A program made the position numbers and the translations under genes. 64,000 nt of DNA, from contig JAJYPP010000011.1 in NCBI GenBank assembly GCA_021795235.1, positions 1-64,000 of the forward strand, written 5' to 3'. Position 1 is the first letter of the stretch; every line of letters begins with the position of its first letter. The notes beneath the pieces are model-generated. The model did not search any database. It was not told where the DNA came from and saw nothing but the letters and a program-made list of their open reading frames with translations. Of the stretch, positions 9,666 to 19,575 are shown in pieces. Origin of the DNA: a bacterium. Its GTDB lineage: Bacteria > Chloroflexota > Dormibacteria > Aeolococcales > Bog-877.

Positions 9666-12600
9666 ATGGACCTTCCAGTCACTTCCCTTCCACCGGCGCC
9701 TGCCCCGGTCGGGCTCTATGACCCGTCCGCGGAGCACGACGCCTGTGGCGTGGGGTTCGTAGCCACCTTGAGGGCGACTCCAACTCGGGCCGTGGTGGAC
9801 TTGGGCCTCAGCGCCCTGCGCCGGCTCGCCCACCGGGGGGGGGTGGGAGCCGATCCCCGGACCGGGGACGGCTCGGGGGTGATGCTCGATCTGCCCCACG
9901 CCTTCCTGCGCCGGATTGCGGCCGAGGCCGACATATCGCTGCCGGCGCCCGGCAAGTTCGCGCTCGCCACCCTGTTTCTGCCCCAGCAAGAGGGGGACCG
10001 CCGAGCCTGCCAGGCGGTCCTGGAGGAGGAGGTCACAGGCGCCTCAATGCAGTTCTTGGGATGGAGGACAGTCCCGTGCCGGCCGCTCACGATCGGGGTC
10101 GTGGCCAGAGCCGCCCAACCAGTCATCCGCCAATGCTTTGTGGGGATGGGCAAGGAGGAGGAAGACTCTTTCGAGGACCGTCTGTACCCGTTGCGCAAGC
10201 GCGTGGAGAACAGGATTGCCCAGCTCGAATTCCAGAGCGAGACCAGCCGGGAACTGGTCGCCGTGGTCAGCCTCTCCACCCGCACCCTGATCTACAAGGG
10301 GCAGCTGACCGCGGCTCAACTCACGGCCTTCTACCCCGACCTGCTGGCCGCAGATCTGCGCAGCCGCCTGGCCATCTTCCACCAGCGCTTCAGCACCAAC
10401 ACTCAGCCGAGCTGGCGATTGGCTCAGCCCTTCCGATTCATCGCCCACAACGGCGAAATCAACACCCTGCGGGGCAACCGCAACTGGATGAGAGCGCGAT
10501 CCGGCAGCTGGCGGCACCGGATTGGCGGGGTGGGGCCGGATCAGGTGCAACCGGTGATCGAGGACTGGGGTAGCGACTCCACCGCCTTTGACAACACGGT
10601 CGAGCTCTTGGTCAGGAGCGGGCGCCCTTTGACCCAGGCCCTGATGATGATGATCCCGGAGGCCTGGGAGGATGTCCATGACCTCTCCCCAAGCCTGCGG
10701 GACTTCTACGCATACCACGCCAACCTGCTCGAGCCTTGGGACGGGCCGGCTGCGATCTCGTTCAGCGACGGACACCTGGTCGGTGCCGCCCTCGACCGCA
10801 ATGGCCTGCGCCCCGGCAGGTTCGTCGTCACCAGGGATGGCCTGGTGGTCCTGGCGTCGGAGGCCGGGGTCGTCGACTTCAGTCCCGAATCCGTGGTGGA
10901 GTTGGGACGGCTGTCACCAGGTGAGATGCTGGCGGTGGACCTCGAGCAGGGGCTCATCCACCGCAACGCCGAGATCAAGGCCGAGATCGCCCAGAGCTCT
11001 CCCTGGGGACGATGGGAGAGATCCCGGGTCCTACGGCTGTACGAACGCCACGAGAGCGGGGCCGACCCAGAGGTGCCCGTCCCAACCCTCGACGATCTGC
11101 TGGCTATGCACCAATGCTTCGGGTACTCGGAGGAGGAGCTCGTCAACGTCCTGGCCACCGCTGCCACCACGGGCCACGAGCCGGTCGCGTCGATGGGTGA
11201 CGACACCGCCTTGGCGGTGCTGTCGGGACGCCCCCGGCTGCTCTTCGACTACCTGTATCAGGGGTTCGCCCAGGTCACGAATCCTCCGCTCGACTCCATT
11301 CGTGAACGCCGGGTGATGTCGCTGCGCACCACCCTGGGGCCGGGTGGCGATCTGCTGGCGCCGGGCCCAGCGGTTCCGCCACGGATCGAGTTGGAGGGCC
11401 CGATCCTGACGGATGGCGGGTTGGCGCGCGTGCGGCAGCAGGGGTCGACTCGATTCAGATGCCGCACCTTGGCCGCGGTCTTCTCACCGGGCGCAGGGCC
11501 CGAGTCGATGTCGAGGGCACTGGCGGAGCTGGCCGAGGACGCCCAGCGCGCGGTCGAGGACGGAGTCCAGGTTCTCGTCCTCAGCGACCGCGATGTCGGC
11601 CCGGACCTGGCCCCCATCCCCAGCCTGCTCGCCCTTGGGCGAGTCCATCACCATCTGGTCAACCTGGGGCTGCGGACCAGGCTCAGTCTGGTGGTCGAAT
11701 CCGCCGAACCCCGCACCGCGCATCACATGGCATGCCTGATAGGCCACGGCGCGGAAGCCATCAATCCCTACCTGGCGCTGGCAACGGTGGCCGCCCTGGC
11801 CAGCGAGGATGAGCTCCCTCGGACCCGGTCACGCGCCCAGGCCAGGTCCGCCTACGTGGCGATGCTCACCGGAGGGATCCGGAAGGTCATCTCGAAGATG
11901 GGGATCTCGACGCTGGCGAGCTACTGTGGCGCCCAGGTCTTCGAGGCGGTCGGGATTTCCCAGGACGTGGTCCAGCTCTGCTTCCCGGGCACGCCGTCCC
12001 GGCTCGGCGGGGTCGATCTGGACTCACTGGCCCGCGACGTGCTCCGCCGTCATCGCGCCGCCTACCCGTGCTCACGATCGGGGGCCGAGCGCGAGGTGGG
12101 AGGCGACCACCGCTGGCGGGTGGGTGGCGAGTCCCACGCCTGGAATCCGGAGACCGTGGCCGCTCTCCAGCACGCGGTCAGGCAGGGATCCTCGGTCCGC
12201 TACGAGGACTTCCGCCGCCTCGCCGACGCCGAGGTGGGAGGTGCGATCTCCTTGCGGCACCTCCTGGAGCCGCGCCCGGGAGTCGAGGTCCCCCTGGAGG
12301 AGGTGGAGCCCGCGGTCGAGATCGTGCGTCGGTTCGTCACCGGCGCGATGTCCTTGGGCGCGCTGAGCAAGGAGGCGCACGAGACGCTGGCCGTGGCCAT
12401 GAATCGGCTCAGAGCCAAGAGCAACACCGGCGAGGGCGGTGAGGACCCGAGGCGGTACCGCCGACTCGAGGACGATGGCGAGCGCCGAAGCGCCATCAAG
12501 CAGGTCGCCTCAGGTCGCTTCGGCGTCACCATCGAATACCTGGTCAACGCGGACGACATTCAGATCAAGATGGCTCAGGGGGCCAAGCCAGGGGAAGGCG

Positions 12601-14264
12601 GTCAGCTGCCTGGACACAAGGTGGATGAGACCATCGCCCGACTTCGACACTCGAGCCCGGGTGTCGAGCTGATCTCCCCGCCCCCTCACCATGACATCTA
12701 CTCGATCGAGGATCTGGCCCAGTTGATCTGGGATCTCAAGCAGAGCAACCCCGCGGCCCGCATCAGCGTGAAGCTGGTCTCCTGCACCGGCGTGGGGACG
12801 GTGGCCGCTGGGGTGGTGAAGGCATGTGCCGACCACATCACGATTTCCGGGCATGATGGCGGCACCGGGGCAGCTCCGCTGTCCTCCATCAAGAGCGCCG
12901 GTCTGCCGTGGGAGCTGGGGCTGGCGGAGACCCAGCAGACGCTGGTGCGCCAGGGGCTGCGTTCCCGGGTGGTGCTGCAAGTCGACGGAGGGTTGCGCAC
13001 CGGTCGAGATGTCGTGATCGCGGCGTTGCTCGGTGCGGAGGAGTTCGGATTCGCCACTGCCGCCTTGGTCGCCAGTGGCTGCGTGCTCATGAGGGTGTGC
13101 CATCTCAACACCTGCCCAGTGGGGGTGGCCACCCAGGACCCCGTGCTCCGGCGCCGCTTCGCGGGTCAGCCGGAGCATGTGATCCGCTACTTCCTGATGG
13201 TGGCCGACGACACGCGGCGATGGATGGCCCGCCTGGGCTTCCGCAGCTTCGCCGACATGATCGGGCAGGTGCAGCGGCTCGGCACCCGCCCGGAGCAGTA
13301 CCCGGCCAGCGTCGGTGACCTGGATCTCACACCGCTGCTCGCCGTACCCGAGGCTAGAGCGGCGCAGCTGATGCGCGGCGGACACCGCCGCGATGCCGCC
13401 GCCGTGCGTAACCTCCGGGGCCAGGACCACCACCTGGAGCGAGCCCTGGATGTCCGCGCCCTGCGACGACTGGAGGGGCGGCTGGCCACAGGTCAGCCCA
13501 CCACTCTTGGTTTGACCGTGAACAACCGGGACCGTGCGGTCGGCTCCCTGATCAGCAGTGAGGTAACCCGGCTGCACGGGGGCACGGGCCTGCCGGACGG
13601 GACTGTCCACCTGCGCCTTCGCGGCATCGCCGGCCAGAGCCTGGGAGCCTGGCTCTGCCCCGGGCTGACCATAACCTGCGTGGGAGCCGCCAACGACTAC
13701 CCCGGCAAGGGCCTGAGTGGAGGCCGACTCGTGGTCATGCCCCCGCGTCGGTTATCGGTCGTCAGCACGGAGCAGGTGATTGCGGGAAACGTGGCGCTCT
13801 ACGGGGCCACCGCTGGCGAGGCGTTCTTCGCCGGCCGGGCCGGGGAACGGTTCGCGGTCCGCAACAGCGGCGCCACGGCTGTGGTCGAGGGAGTGGGCGA
13901 CCACGGCTGTGAGTACATGACCGGGGGCACGGTCTTGGTCCTGGGCTCGGTGGGCCACAACTTTGGGGCCGGAATGACCGGGGGCACGGCATACCTGCTG
14001 CGAGCTCACGCCGCAGCCCGCAAGCTGAGTTCGGAGTCGGTGGAGATGCGGCGCCCACCAGCCGCCGACCGGGCCCGCATCATGGGCCTGCTCCGCCAGC
14101 ACTGGGAGCTCACCCGCAGCCCGCTCGCCGCCGCGTTACTGGCCGAGCCCGAGGGCACCGCCGCTGCCCTGGTGGCGGTGCGTCCCCGACGGTCCACCGC
14201 TGTGCCCTCGGCCAAGCCCCGCATCGCCCACTTCGACTCCCAATCTGCAGTCGCCAGAGGCTGA
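9666..14264 (+). CDS. gltB: Glutamate synthase large subunit
   Basis: Transfers the amide of glutamine to 2-oxoglutarate, giving two glutamates. The 1532-residue length is typical of the bacterial NADPH enzyme. In order it shows the glutaminase nucleophile Cys (E-H-D-A-C-G-V-G-F, residue 27, after a short propeptide that should be removed) and H-R-G-G-V-G-A-D. The FMN/synthase domain carries G-E-G-G-E-D near residue 920 and G-H-D-G-G-T-G-A-A. The 3Fe-4S cysteines are in C-H-L-N-T-C-P-V-G-V-A-T, and the C-terminal beta-helix is G-G-x-G rich. Works with GltD three bases downstream. Expression is probably governed by the leader and terminator immediately upstream. Confidence 0.97.
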   Translation: MDLPVTSLPPAPAPVGLYDPSAEHDACGVGFVATLRATPTRAVVDLGLSALRRLAHRGGVGADPRTGDGSGVMLDLPHAFLRRIAAEADISLPAPGKFALATLFLPQQEGDRRACQAVLEEEVTGASMQFLGWRTVPCRPLTIGVVARAAQPVIRQCFVGMGKEEEDSFEDRLYPLRKRVENRIAQLEFQSETSRELVAVVSLSTRTLIYKGQLTAAQLTAFYPDLLAADLRSRLAIFHQRFSTNTQPSWRLAQPFRFIAHNGEINTLRGNRNWMRARSGSWRHRIGGVGPDQVQPVIEDWGSDSTAFDNTVELLVRSGRPLTQALMMMIPEAWEDVHDLSPSLRDFYAYHANLLEPWDGPAAISFSDGHLVGAALDRNGLRPGRFVVTRDGLVVLASEAGVVDFSPESVVELGRLSPGEMLAVDLEQGLIHRNAEIKAEIAQSSPWGRWERSRVLRLYERHESGADPEVPVPTLDDLLAMHQCFGYSEEELVNVLATAATTGHEPVASMGDDTALAVLSGRPRLLFDYLYQGFAQVTNPPLDSIRERRVMSLRTTLGPGGDLLAPGPAVPPRIELEGPILTDGGLARVRQQGSTRFRCRTLAAVFSPGAGPESMSRALAELAEDAQRAVEDGVQVLVLSDRDVGPDLAPIPSLLALGRVHHHLVNLGLRTRLSLVVESAEPRTAHHMACLIGHGAEAINPYLALATVAALASEDELPRTRSRAQARSAYVAMLTGGIRKVISKMGISTLASYCGAQVFEAVGISQDVVQLCFPGTPSRLGGVDLDSLARDVLRRHRAAYPCSRSGAEREVGGDHRWRVGGESHAWNPETVAALQHAVRQGSSVRYEDFRRLADAEVGGAISLRHLLEPRPGVEVPLEEVEPAVEIVRRFVTGAMSLGALSKEAHETLAVAMNRLRAKSNTGEGGEDPRRYRRLEDDGERRSAIKQVASGRFGVTIEYLVNADDIQIKMAQGAKPGEGGQLPGHKVDETIARLRHSSPGVELISPPPHHDIYSIEDLAQLIWDLKQSNPAARISVKLVSCTGVGTVAAGVVKACADHITISGHDGGTGAAPLSSIKSAGLPWELGLAETQQTLVRQGLRSRVVLQVDGGLRTGRDVVIAALLGAEEFGFATAALVASGCVLMRVCHLNTCPVGVATQDPVLRRRFAGQPEHVIRYFLMVADDTRRWMARLGFRSFADMIGQVQRLGTRPEQYPASVGDLDLTPLLAVPEARAAQLMRGGHRRDAAAVRNLRGQDHHLERALDVRALRRLEGRLATGQPTTLGLTVNNRDRAVGSLISSEVTRLHGGTGLPDGTVHLRLRGIAGQSLGAWLCPGLTITCVGAANDYPGKGLSGGRLVVMPPRRLSVVSTEQVIAGNVALYGATAGEAFFAGRAGERFAVRNSGATAVVEGVGDHGCEYMTGGTVLVLGSVGHNFGAGMTGGTAYLLRAHAAARKLSSESVEMRRPPAADRARIMGLLRQHWELTRSPLAAALLAEPEGTAAALVAVRPRRSTAVPSAKPRIAHFDSQSAVARG

Positions 14265-14267
14265 TCG

Positions 14268-15698
14268 GTGCCGGATCCACTGGGTTTCGTGCGCTTTCCG
14301 CGCACCAGTGCGCCCAGCCGCCCGGTCCACGAGCGGCTGGGGGACTACGCGGAGATTCACTTGGCAACCGGGGAAGGGCACCTCCGGGAGCAGGCGCGCC
14401 GCTGCATGGGATGCGGCATCCCCTTCTGCCATCAGGGCTGCCCGCTGCACAACCTCATCCCCGATTGGAACGCCCTGGTGGAACGGGAGAGCTGGCAGCA
14501 CGCCCTCTTGCGACTGCACCGGACCAACAACTTCCCCGAGTTCACCGGCAGACTCTGTCCAGCTCCTTGCGAAGCCAGCTGCGTGCTCTCAGTCAACGAC
14601 CAGCCGGTCTCGATCAAGGAGATCGAATGCTCGATCATAGATCGCGGCTTCGCGGAAGGTTGGGTCAGACCGCAACCGGCGGCAACCCGCAGCGGCCGGC
14701 GGGTTGCCGTCGTGGGATCCGGTCCCGCCGGCCTCGCCGCCGCCCAGCAGCTGGCCCGCCGGGGCCACCAGGTGACGGTGTTCGAAAGCTCGGATCGGCC
14801 AGGGGGGCTGCTCCGGTACGGCATCCCAGACTACAAGCTGCCGCGGGAGATTCTCGACCGCCGGCTGGCGCAGCTGGAAGCGGAGGGAGTCAGCTTCCGC
14901 TGCGATGTCACGGTTGGCCGGTCGCTGGCCGCCGCAGAACTCGTCGCGGAGAGCGATGCCATCTGCCTGGCCATCGGCGCCCGGCGACCGCGAGACCTCG
15001 ACATACCGGGGCGCCGCCTGACCGGGGTGCACTTCGCGCTGGACTATCTGGAGCAGCAGAATCGCCGGGTGGCGGGCCTGCCACCGCTGCCGGGGCGGCC
15101 CGAGATCTCCGCGGCCGGCCGGCGCGTCGTCATCTTGGGGGGCGGCGACACCGGAGCGGATTGCTTGGGGAACGCGCTCCGGGAGGGGTGCCGGGAGGTG
15201 GTGCAGTTGGAGCTGCTGCCGCAGCCACCGCTGACCCGCTCAGCCGGTAACCCGTGGCCCGAGTGGCCGATCATACTGCGGACCTCGCCCGCCCATGAGG
15301 AGGGCGGCCGGCGGCTGTTCGGGGCCGAGACGGTCAGCTTCCGGGGCCGCGCCGGAGCGGTGGTGGCCGTGGAGTTCCGCGACGTCACGCTGATCCACGA
15401 CAACTCCCATCGGGCCATCGAGCCCGTGGCCAACAGCCATCAGATGATCCCGGCGGATCTGGTTCTGCTCGCCCTCGGTTTCACCGGCCCGCTACTCGAC
15501 GACGTGCTCGCGCAATTGAGCGTGCCCATCGACCCGCGCGGGCGCGTGGCTGTGACCGCCGAGGGGCTGGCCGACCCGGCCGGCGTCTTCGCCTGCGGGG
15601 ACGCGGTCGCGGGGGCGTCGTTGGTGGTCAGCGCGATTGCGGCCGGCCGGCAGTGCGCCGCCGCCATGGATAGCTGGCTCCTTCGGCCCGGACCCTAA
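14268..15698 (+). CDS. gltD: Glutamate synthase small subunit
   Basis: A 476-residue NADPH-dehydrogenase subunit that feeds electrons to GltB. N-terminal cysteines for two 4Fe-4S clusters are visible in R-C-M-G-C-G-I-P-F-C and G-R-L-C-P-A-P-C-E-A-S-C. The FAD dinucleotide fold follows at V-G-S-G-P-A-G-L-A-A-A, the NADPH fold at I-L-G-G-G-D-T-G-A-D, and the C-terminal FAD motif at G-V-F-A-C-G-D-A-V. GTG 14268 lies three bases after the gltB stop, so the subunits are co-transcribed and probably coupled. All key residues are present. Confidence 0.96.
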   Translation: MPDPLGFVRFPRTSAPSRPVHERLGDYAEIHLATGEGHLREQARRCMGCGIPFCHQGCPLHNLIPDWNALVERESWQHALLRLHRTNNFPEFTGRLCPAPCEASCVLSVNDQPVSIKEIECSIIDRGFAEGWVRPQPAATRSGRRVAVVGSGPAGLAAAQQLARRGHQVTVFESSDRPGGLLRYGIPDYKLPREILDRRLAQLEAEGVSFRCDVTVGRSLAAAELVAESDAICLAIGARRPRDLDIPGRRLTGVHFALDYLEQQNRRVAGLPPLPGRPEISAAGRRVVILGGGDTGADCLGNALREGCREVVQLELLPQPPLTRSAGNPWPEWPIILRTSPAHEEGGRRLFGAETVSFRGRAGAVVAVEFRDVTLIHDNSHRAIEPVANSHQMIPADLVLLALGFTGPLLDDVLAQLSVPIDPRGRVAVTAEGLADPAGVFACGDAVAGASLVVSAIAAGRQCAAAMDSWLLRPGP

Positions 15699-15954
15699 GT
15701 CCGCCCGGCCAGACCAGCCGGCTCCTGCTGAGACCGCCCTGGCCCCAAGGTCGGCGGCCCCACCCACCCGCCTGCTCTGGTCGCCGATCCAGCTTGGGGT
15801 AGGGCAGGACGAAATGCTCTCGTGTCGTTGCCACGCATGGCGGCGCCAAACATTGTGACGTTGGCATGATGACCGCGTCGCCCCCTAGCCCGAAGATCTT
15901 CCGCAACGACGGCAACCCGACGACGTGCAGCGGGCCTGCGCACTAGGAGGACCA

Positions 15955-17343
15955 GTGGCCTTCATCCCCGCCGCCCCGTTTCTGAGCCCAGGCGACAACG
16001 CCTGGCAGTTGACCGCCGCCACATTTGTGGGGCTGCAGTCCATCCCGGGACTGGCGATTCTGTATGGAGGACTGGTCAAGCGCAAGTGGGCCGTCAGCTC
16101 CGCCCTCATGGCCGTGTACGCCTTCGCCGCGGTGATGGTCGTGTGGGTCCTGGCCGGCTTCAACATGGGCTTCGGCCATCCCTGGTTGGGAGACTTGGTG
16201 GGGATCCCCCAACCCACTCTCAGCGCCCTCACCGAAGAGGCGCGGGCGTCGATTCCCCTGCTTCGCGGCCTGATGCCTCAGATGGCGATCCCCCAGTCAT
16301 CGCTCATCTATTTCCAATTCGTGTTTGCCGCCATCGCCCCCATCATCCTGGCGGGGGCCGTTTTCGGCCGCATGAACCTGCGGGCTTGGATGATCTTCGT
16401 GCCCGCCTGGTCGCTGCTGGTCTACAGCGTGAACGCCTTCATGATCTGGGGAGGAGGCTGGCTCTCCCAGCTCGGGGTCGTGGACTACAGCGGTGGCTAC
16501 GTCATCCACGTGGCCGCCGGCATCTCGGGCTTCGTGGCGGCGCTGGTGGTCGGTCCGCGCATCTTGAAGGATCAGCGGGACTTCAAGCCCAACAACATGC
16601 TCCTGGCGGTGGCCGGCGCCGGCATCCTCTGGCTGGGCTGGAACGGTTTCAACGGAGGCGACCCCTACTTCGCCAACGCCGACGCGGCGGCGGCCGTCCT
16701 GAACACCAACCTGGCGACCGCGGTGGCGCTGCTGGCGTGGTTCCTCTTGGACATGACTCTCAACCGCAAGCTCTCCATGGTGGGAGCTATCAACGGCATG
16801 ATCTGCGGGTTGGTCGCCATCACGCCCGCGGCCGGTTACGTCGACGGCACCGGGGCCATCCTGGTCGGCCTCCTGGGCGCGGGGATTCCATGGTTCACCA
16901 TGAACCGGCTCAGCGAGCGGTGGCCGTTCCGGAAGGCGGACGACACCCTGGGAGTTGTCCACACCCACTTCATCGCCGGCGCCGTCGGGGGAATCATGGT
17001 GGGACTGCTGGCGACTCCAGCAATGCTGGTGTACGTCGGCAGAGGCGGCGCTGGAGCCTCCGTGACCGGCCTGTTCGCCGGGAACGCACACCAGCTCCTA
17101 GTGCAGTGCCTGGGGCTCCTGGTGGTCACGGCGTACTCCGGGACGATGACGTTCGGGATCCTGAAGGCCATCTCGCTGGTGGTCCCGCTGCGCATGTCGG
17201 AGAGGGAGCTCGAGGGGGGCGACCGCCTCATCTTTAACGAGGAAGTCTTCGAGCTTCACCACCCGATACCCCCGCCAGATCCTGTCGAGATTCCCACCGA
17301 GGCCGACGGGCGCCAGGCGCCGAGAGCACCGGTGATGAGCTGA
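15955..17343 (+). CDS. amt: Ammonium transporter (Amt/MEP/Rh)
   Basis: A polytopic inner-membrane ammonium channel, 462 residues from GTG 15955. That start is chosen because AGGAGG lies five bases before it, whereas the frame extends ten codons upstream without such a site. Family signatures include the N-terminal G-L-Q-S-I-P-G-L-A-I-L-Y-G-G-L-V helix, D-Y-S-G-G-Y-V-I-H-V-A-A-G-I-S-G-F with the first pore His, and H-T-H-F-I-A-G-A-V-G-G near the second pore His. About eleven hydrophobic segments are visible. The C-terminal tail (about residues 420-462) is charged and cytoplasmic. No glnK/PII gene follows, unlike the usual amtB-glnK pairing. Placement after gltBD suits ammonium assimilation. 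Confidence 0.93.
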   Translation: MAFIPAAPFLSPGDNAWQLTAATFVGLQSIPGLAILYGGLVKRKWAVSSALMAVYAFAAVMVVWVLAGFNMGFGHPWLGDLVGIPQPTLSALTEEARASIPLLRGLMPQMAIPQSSLIYFQFVFAAIAPIILAGAVFGRMNLRAWMIFVPAWSLLVYSVNAFMIWGGGWLSQLGVVDYSGGYVIHVAAGISGFVAALVVGPRILKDQRDFKPNNMLLAVAGAGILWLGWNGFNGGDPYFANADAAAAVLNTNLATAVALLAWFLLDMTLNRKLSMVGAINGMICGLVAITPAAGYVDGTGAILVGLLGAGIPWFTMNRLSERWPFRKADDTLGVVHTHFIAGAVGGIMVGLLATPAMLVYVGRGGAGASVTGLFAGNAHQLLVQCLGLLVVTAYSGTMTFGILKAISLVVPLRMSERELEGGDRLIFNEEVFELHHPIPPPDPVEIPTEADGRQAPRAPVMS

Positions 17344-17389
17344 GGAGATGGGAATCGCTCGCGGCCGGCGGTTTCTCGACCAAGCCAGC

Positions 17390-18454
17390 TCACAGACGGG
17401 CTGCGATGGCCGCGGTCAGCTCTTTGGTCGAGGCCGAGCCACCAAGGTCAGGGGTCATGATCCCCGCCTGAAGGGATAAGTCGGTGGCCTTCTCAATAGC
17501 CACGGCTGCGGCGGTGGCACCCCAATCTCCCAACAGCATCGCCAGGGTCAGGATGGCCCCCACCGGGTTCGCCACTCCGCGCCCTGCGATCTCGGGAGCC
17601 GCCCCATGGATCGGCTCGTAGAGCGATGGCAGCCCCGCTCGGCCAAGGCTGGCCGATGGGAGCAACCCCAGGGCGCCGGCCAGTGCGGCCGCCTCGTCGC
17701 TGAGGATGTCGCCGAGCAGGTTCTCGGTTACCACCACGTCGAAGCGGGACGGCCGTGACAGCATCTGCACCGCGAAGTCGCCAGGCTCCATGCGCTCGTA
17801 GTCGACGTCCGGGTGGCTGGCCGCCACCTTGTCCAGCACTCCGCGCCAGACCCTAGCGATCGCCAGCACGTCATGGGGGGCCACCGAGGTGACCCGACCG
17901 CGCCGTTGCCGAGCCATTCTGAATGCGGCCAACGCCACTTCGCGAACCTGCCCTGGCGTGTAGGCGAAAACGTCGCTGGCCCGACGGAGGCCGAGTTCAT
18001 CGACCGTCCGCAGGTGCGGCCCCGCATAGGCACCCGCGGCCAGCTCCCGCACGAAGAGGAGGTCGGCTTGATCGCGCAGGCTGGCGCGAATGGGCGAGCT
18101 GGCCGCCGTCCCAGGCCAGCCCCGCACGGGACGCAGAGCGGCGAAACAGCCCAGAGTGTGACGGAGAGCCAGGACGGCCGAGCCCGGGGGTGCCCCGTCC
18201 GCGGCCGCGCCGACCGTGTCGACGGCGCCCAGCAGGACCGCGCCGGCTCTCCTCGCCTGCTGGAGCACGGCCGCGGGTGCCACCTCCCCGCAATCCCTGA
18301 ACGCGGCTCGCCCCAGGGGTGCGCGGGAGACCTCCACCCGCCACGGAAGTCGGGGGGCGATCGCGACCAGGATCTGGAGCGCGGCATCGGTCACCTCGGG
18401 GCCGATGCCGTCGCCGCCAAGGACCAGCAGGTGGCGCACCGCGGCCGGGGTCAC
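17390..18454 (-). CDS. Homoisocitrate/isopropylmalate dehydrogenase-like protein lacking catalytic Lys
   Basis: Last gene of the lysine operon, 354 residues, GTG start overlapping the lysK stop. By position it should oxidise homoisocitrate to 2-oxoadipate. It has the family nucleotide site G-G-D-G-I-G-P-E, the substrate arginines (L-A-L-R-H-T-L-G, L-R-P-V, F-V-R-E-L), the Tyr of G-A-Y-A-G, and the metal region V-T-E-N-L-L-G-D-I-L-S-D-E. However, the catalytic segment that is S-V-D-K-A-N-V-L in this window's LeuB reads S-V-A-P-H-D-V-L here (residues 190-197). The catalytic Lys and the following Asn are therefore replaced, and the first metal Asp position also looks shifted (P-G-D-F). It may be a pseudoenzyme, a subunit of a heteromer, or a divergent enzyme; its activity cannot be assumed. 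Confidence 0.75.
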   Translation of the reverse strand: MTPAAVRHLLVLGGDGIGPEVTDAALQILVAIAPRLPWRVEVSRAPLGRAAFRDCGEVAPAAVLQQARRAGAVLLGAVDTVGAAADGAPPGSAVLALRHTLGCFAALRPVRGWPGTAASSPIRASLRDQADLLFVRELAAGAYAGPHLRTVDELGLRRASDVFAYTPGQVREVALAAFRMARQRRGRVTSVAPHDVLAIARVWRGVLDKVAASHPDVDYERMEPGDFAVQMLSRPSRFDVVVTENLLGDILSDEAAALAGALGLLPSASLGRAGLPSLYEPIHGAAPEIAGRGVANPVGAILTLAMLLGDWGATAAAVAIEKATDLSLQAGIMTPDLGGSASTKELTAAIAARL

Positions 18455-19575
18455 AGTTCGGTCAGGACCGTGGCCAGCACTGAGATCGCACGGCCGTAGT
18501 CATCGATGGCGATGGACTCCTCCGGAGTGTGATCGAGGCTGGCGTCACCAGGGCCGTACACAATCGCCGGACAGCGCCACACCGGCAGGACCACATTGAG
18601 GTCCGACGTCGCCAGCCTCCGCTGCCAGGTGGGGCTCATCCCGAGCGGGCCCATGGCCCGCAGGAAGGTCGCGGGGAGGGTCCCATGACGAGGCACCACC
18701 GCAGCCTCCTCGCCGGCATCAACCACCCAATCCGCGCCCGGAGCCGTGGCCCGGAGGCGGTCCAGCATCTGGGAACTGGACACGTGCGGAGGCAGGCGGA
18801 ACCCCAGCTGCACCAGAGCGTGTTCGGTGAGACCATCGGATCCGCTCTTGAAGCCCAGCAGGTGCGGGTGCACCGCCTCGAAGCCGCTGGCGTCACGGTT
18901 CACCTCATCGACCATCGAACGAATCGCCAGCCACGCCGCGACGCCGAGTTCGGCCGCCGTGGGGTCCGGGCGGGAGCTGTGGACGATCCCGCATCGGAAT
19001 ACGCCGTGGCATCGCAGGCGCCCGAGATAGCCCACCACCAGCCGAGATGATCCCGAGGGCTCGCCCACTATCAGGAAGTCGGGCGGCGGAAGGGCCCCGG
19101 CGAGATGGCGGGCTCCGAGCGAGGTGCTCTCCTCCGCCACCGCGCCCAGGATGTGAACGGGCCGGCGCAGCCGGCCGCTGCCGCGAGCCCTCAGCGCCGC
19201 CGCCACAAACGCAGCCAGCGGCCCTTTGGCATCGGAGGCACCCCGGCCGAACAGGCGTCCCGACTCAAGGACCGGCTCCCAGTGGCCGCCCACCGTGTCG
19301 ATGTGCCCGAGCAGGTAGACCGGCCCCGCGGCCGCGGCCCCGTGCGAAGGCTCCACCACGGCCACGACATTGCCGACCTCGTCTTTGCGAGCTGTGACCC
19401 CGCGGCTCTGCAACCACTTCACCAACCACTCCACCGCCGGCCCCTCCTGGCCGGACTCGCTGGGTATCCTCACCAGTTCTTGGAGCAGAGCCGCCTCGGC
19501 CGGGGTCGCTCCAGGCGGCTGCGACCAGCCGGCCCACCCCTCCCCTCGCGGCACCGCCGGGCCCGGTGCGGTCAC
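18451..19575 (-). CDS. lysK: LysW-lysine carboxypeptidase/hydrolase
   Basis: M20-family metallopeptidase that releases lysine from the LysW carrier in the final step. 374 residues from GTG 19575, which overlaps the lysZ stop (GTGA); the longer frame upstream runs through lysZ and is spurious. The di-metal ligands are all visible: L-L-G-H-I-D-T-V-G-G (His, Asp), R-G-A-S-D-A-K-G-P-L (bridging Asp), V-A-E-E-S-T-S (catalytic Glu and metal Glu), I-V-G-E-P-S-G, and a C-terminal L-D-H-T-P-E-E His. It belongs to the LysK/ArgE-ACY1-DapE group. Next to lysZ, lysY and lysW the assignment to the carrier pathway is firm. Confidence 0.9.
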   Translation of the reverse strand: MTAPGPAVPRGEGWAGWSQPPGATPAEAALLQELVRIPSESGQEGPAVEWLVKWLQSRGVTARKDEVGNVVAVVEPSHGAAAAGPVYLLGHIDTVGGHWEPVLESGRLFGRGASDAKGPLAAFVAAALRARGSGRLRRPVHILGAVAEESTSLGARHLAGALPPPDFLIVGEPSGSSRLVVGYLGRLRCHGVFRCGIVHSSRPDPTAAELGVAAWLAIRSMVDEVNRDASGFEAVHPHLLGFKSGSDGLTEHALVQLGFRLPPHVSSSQMLDRLRATAPGADWVVDAGEEAAVVPRHGTLPATFLRAMGPLGMSPTWQRRLATSDLNVVLPVWRCPAIVYGPGDASLDHTPEESIAIDDYGRAISVLATVLTEL

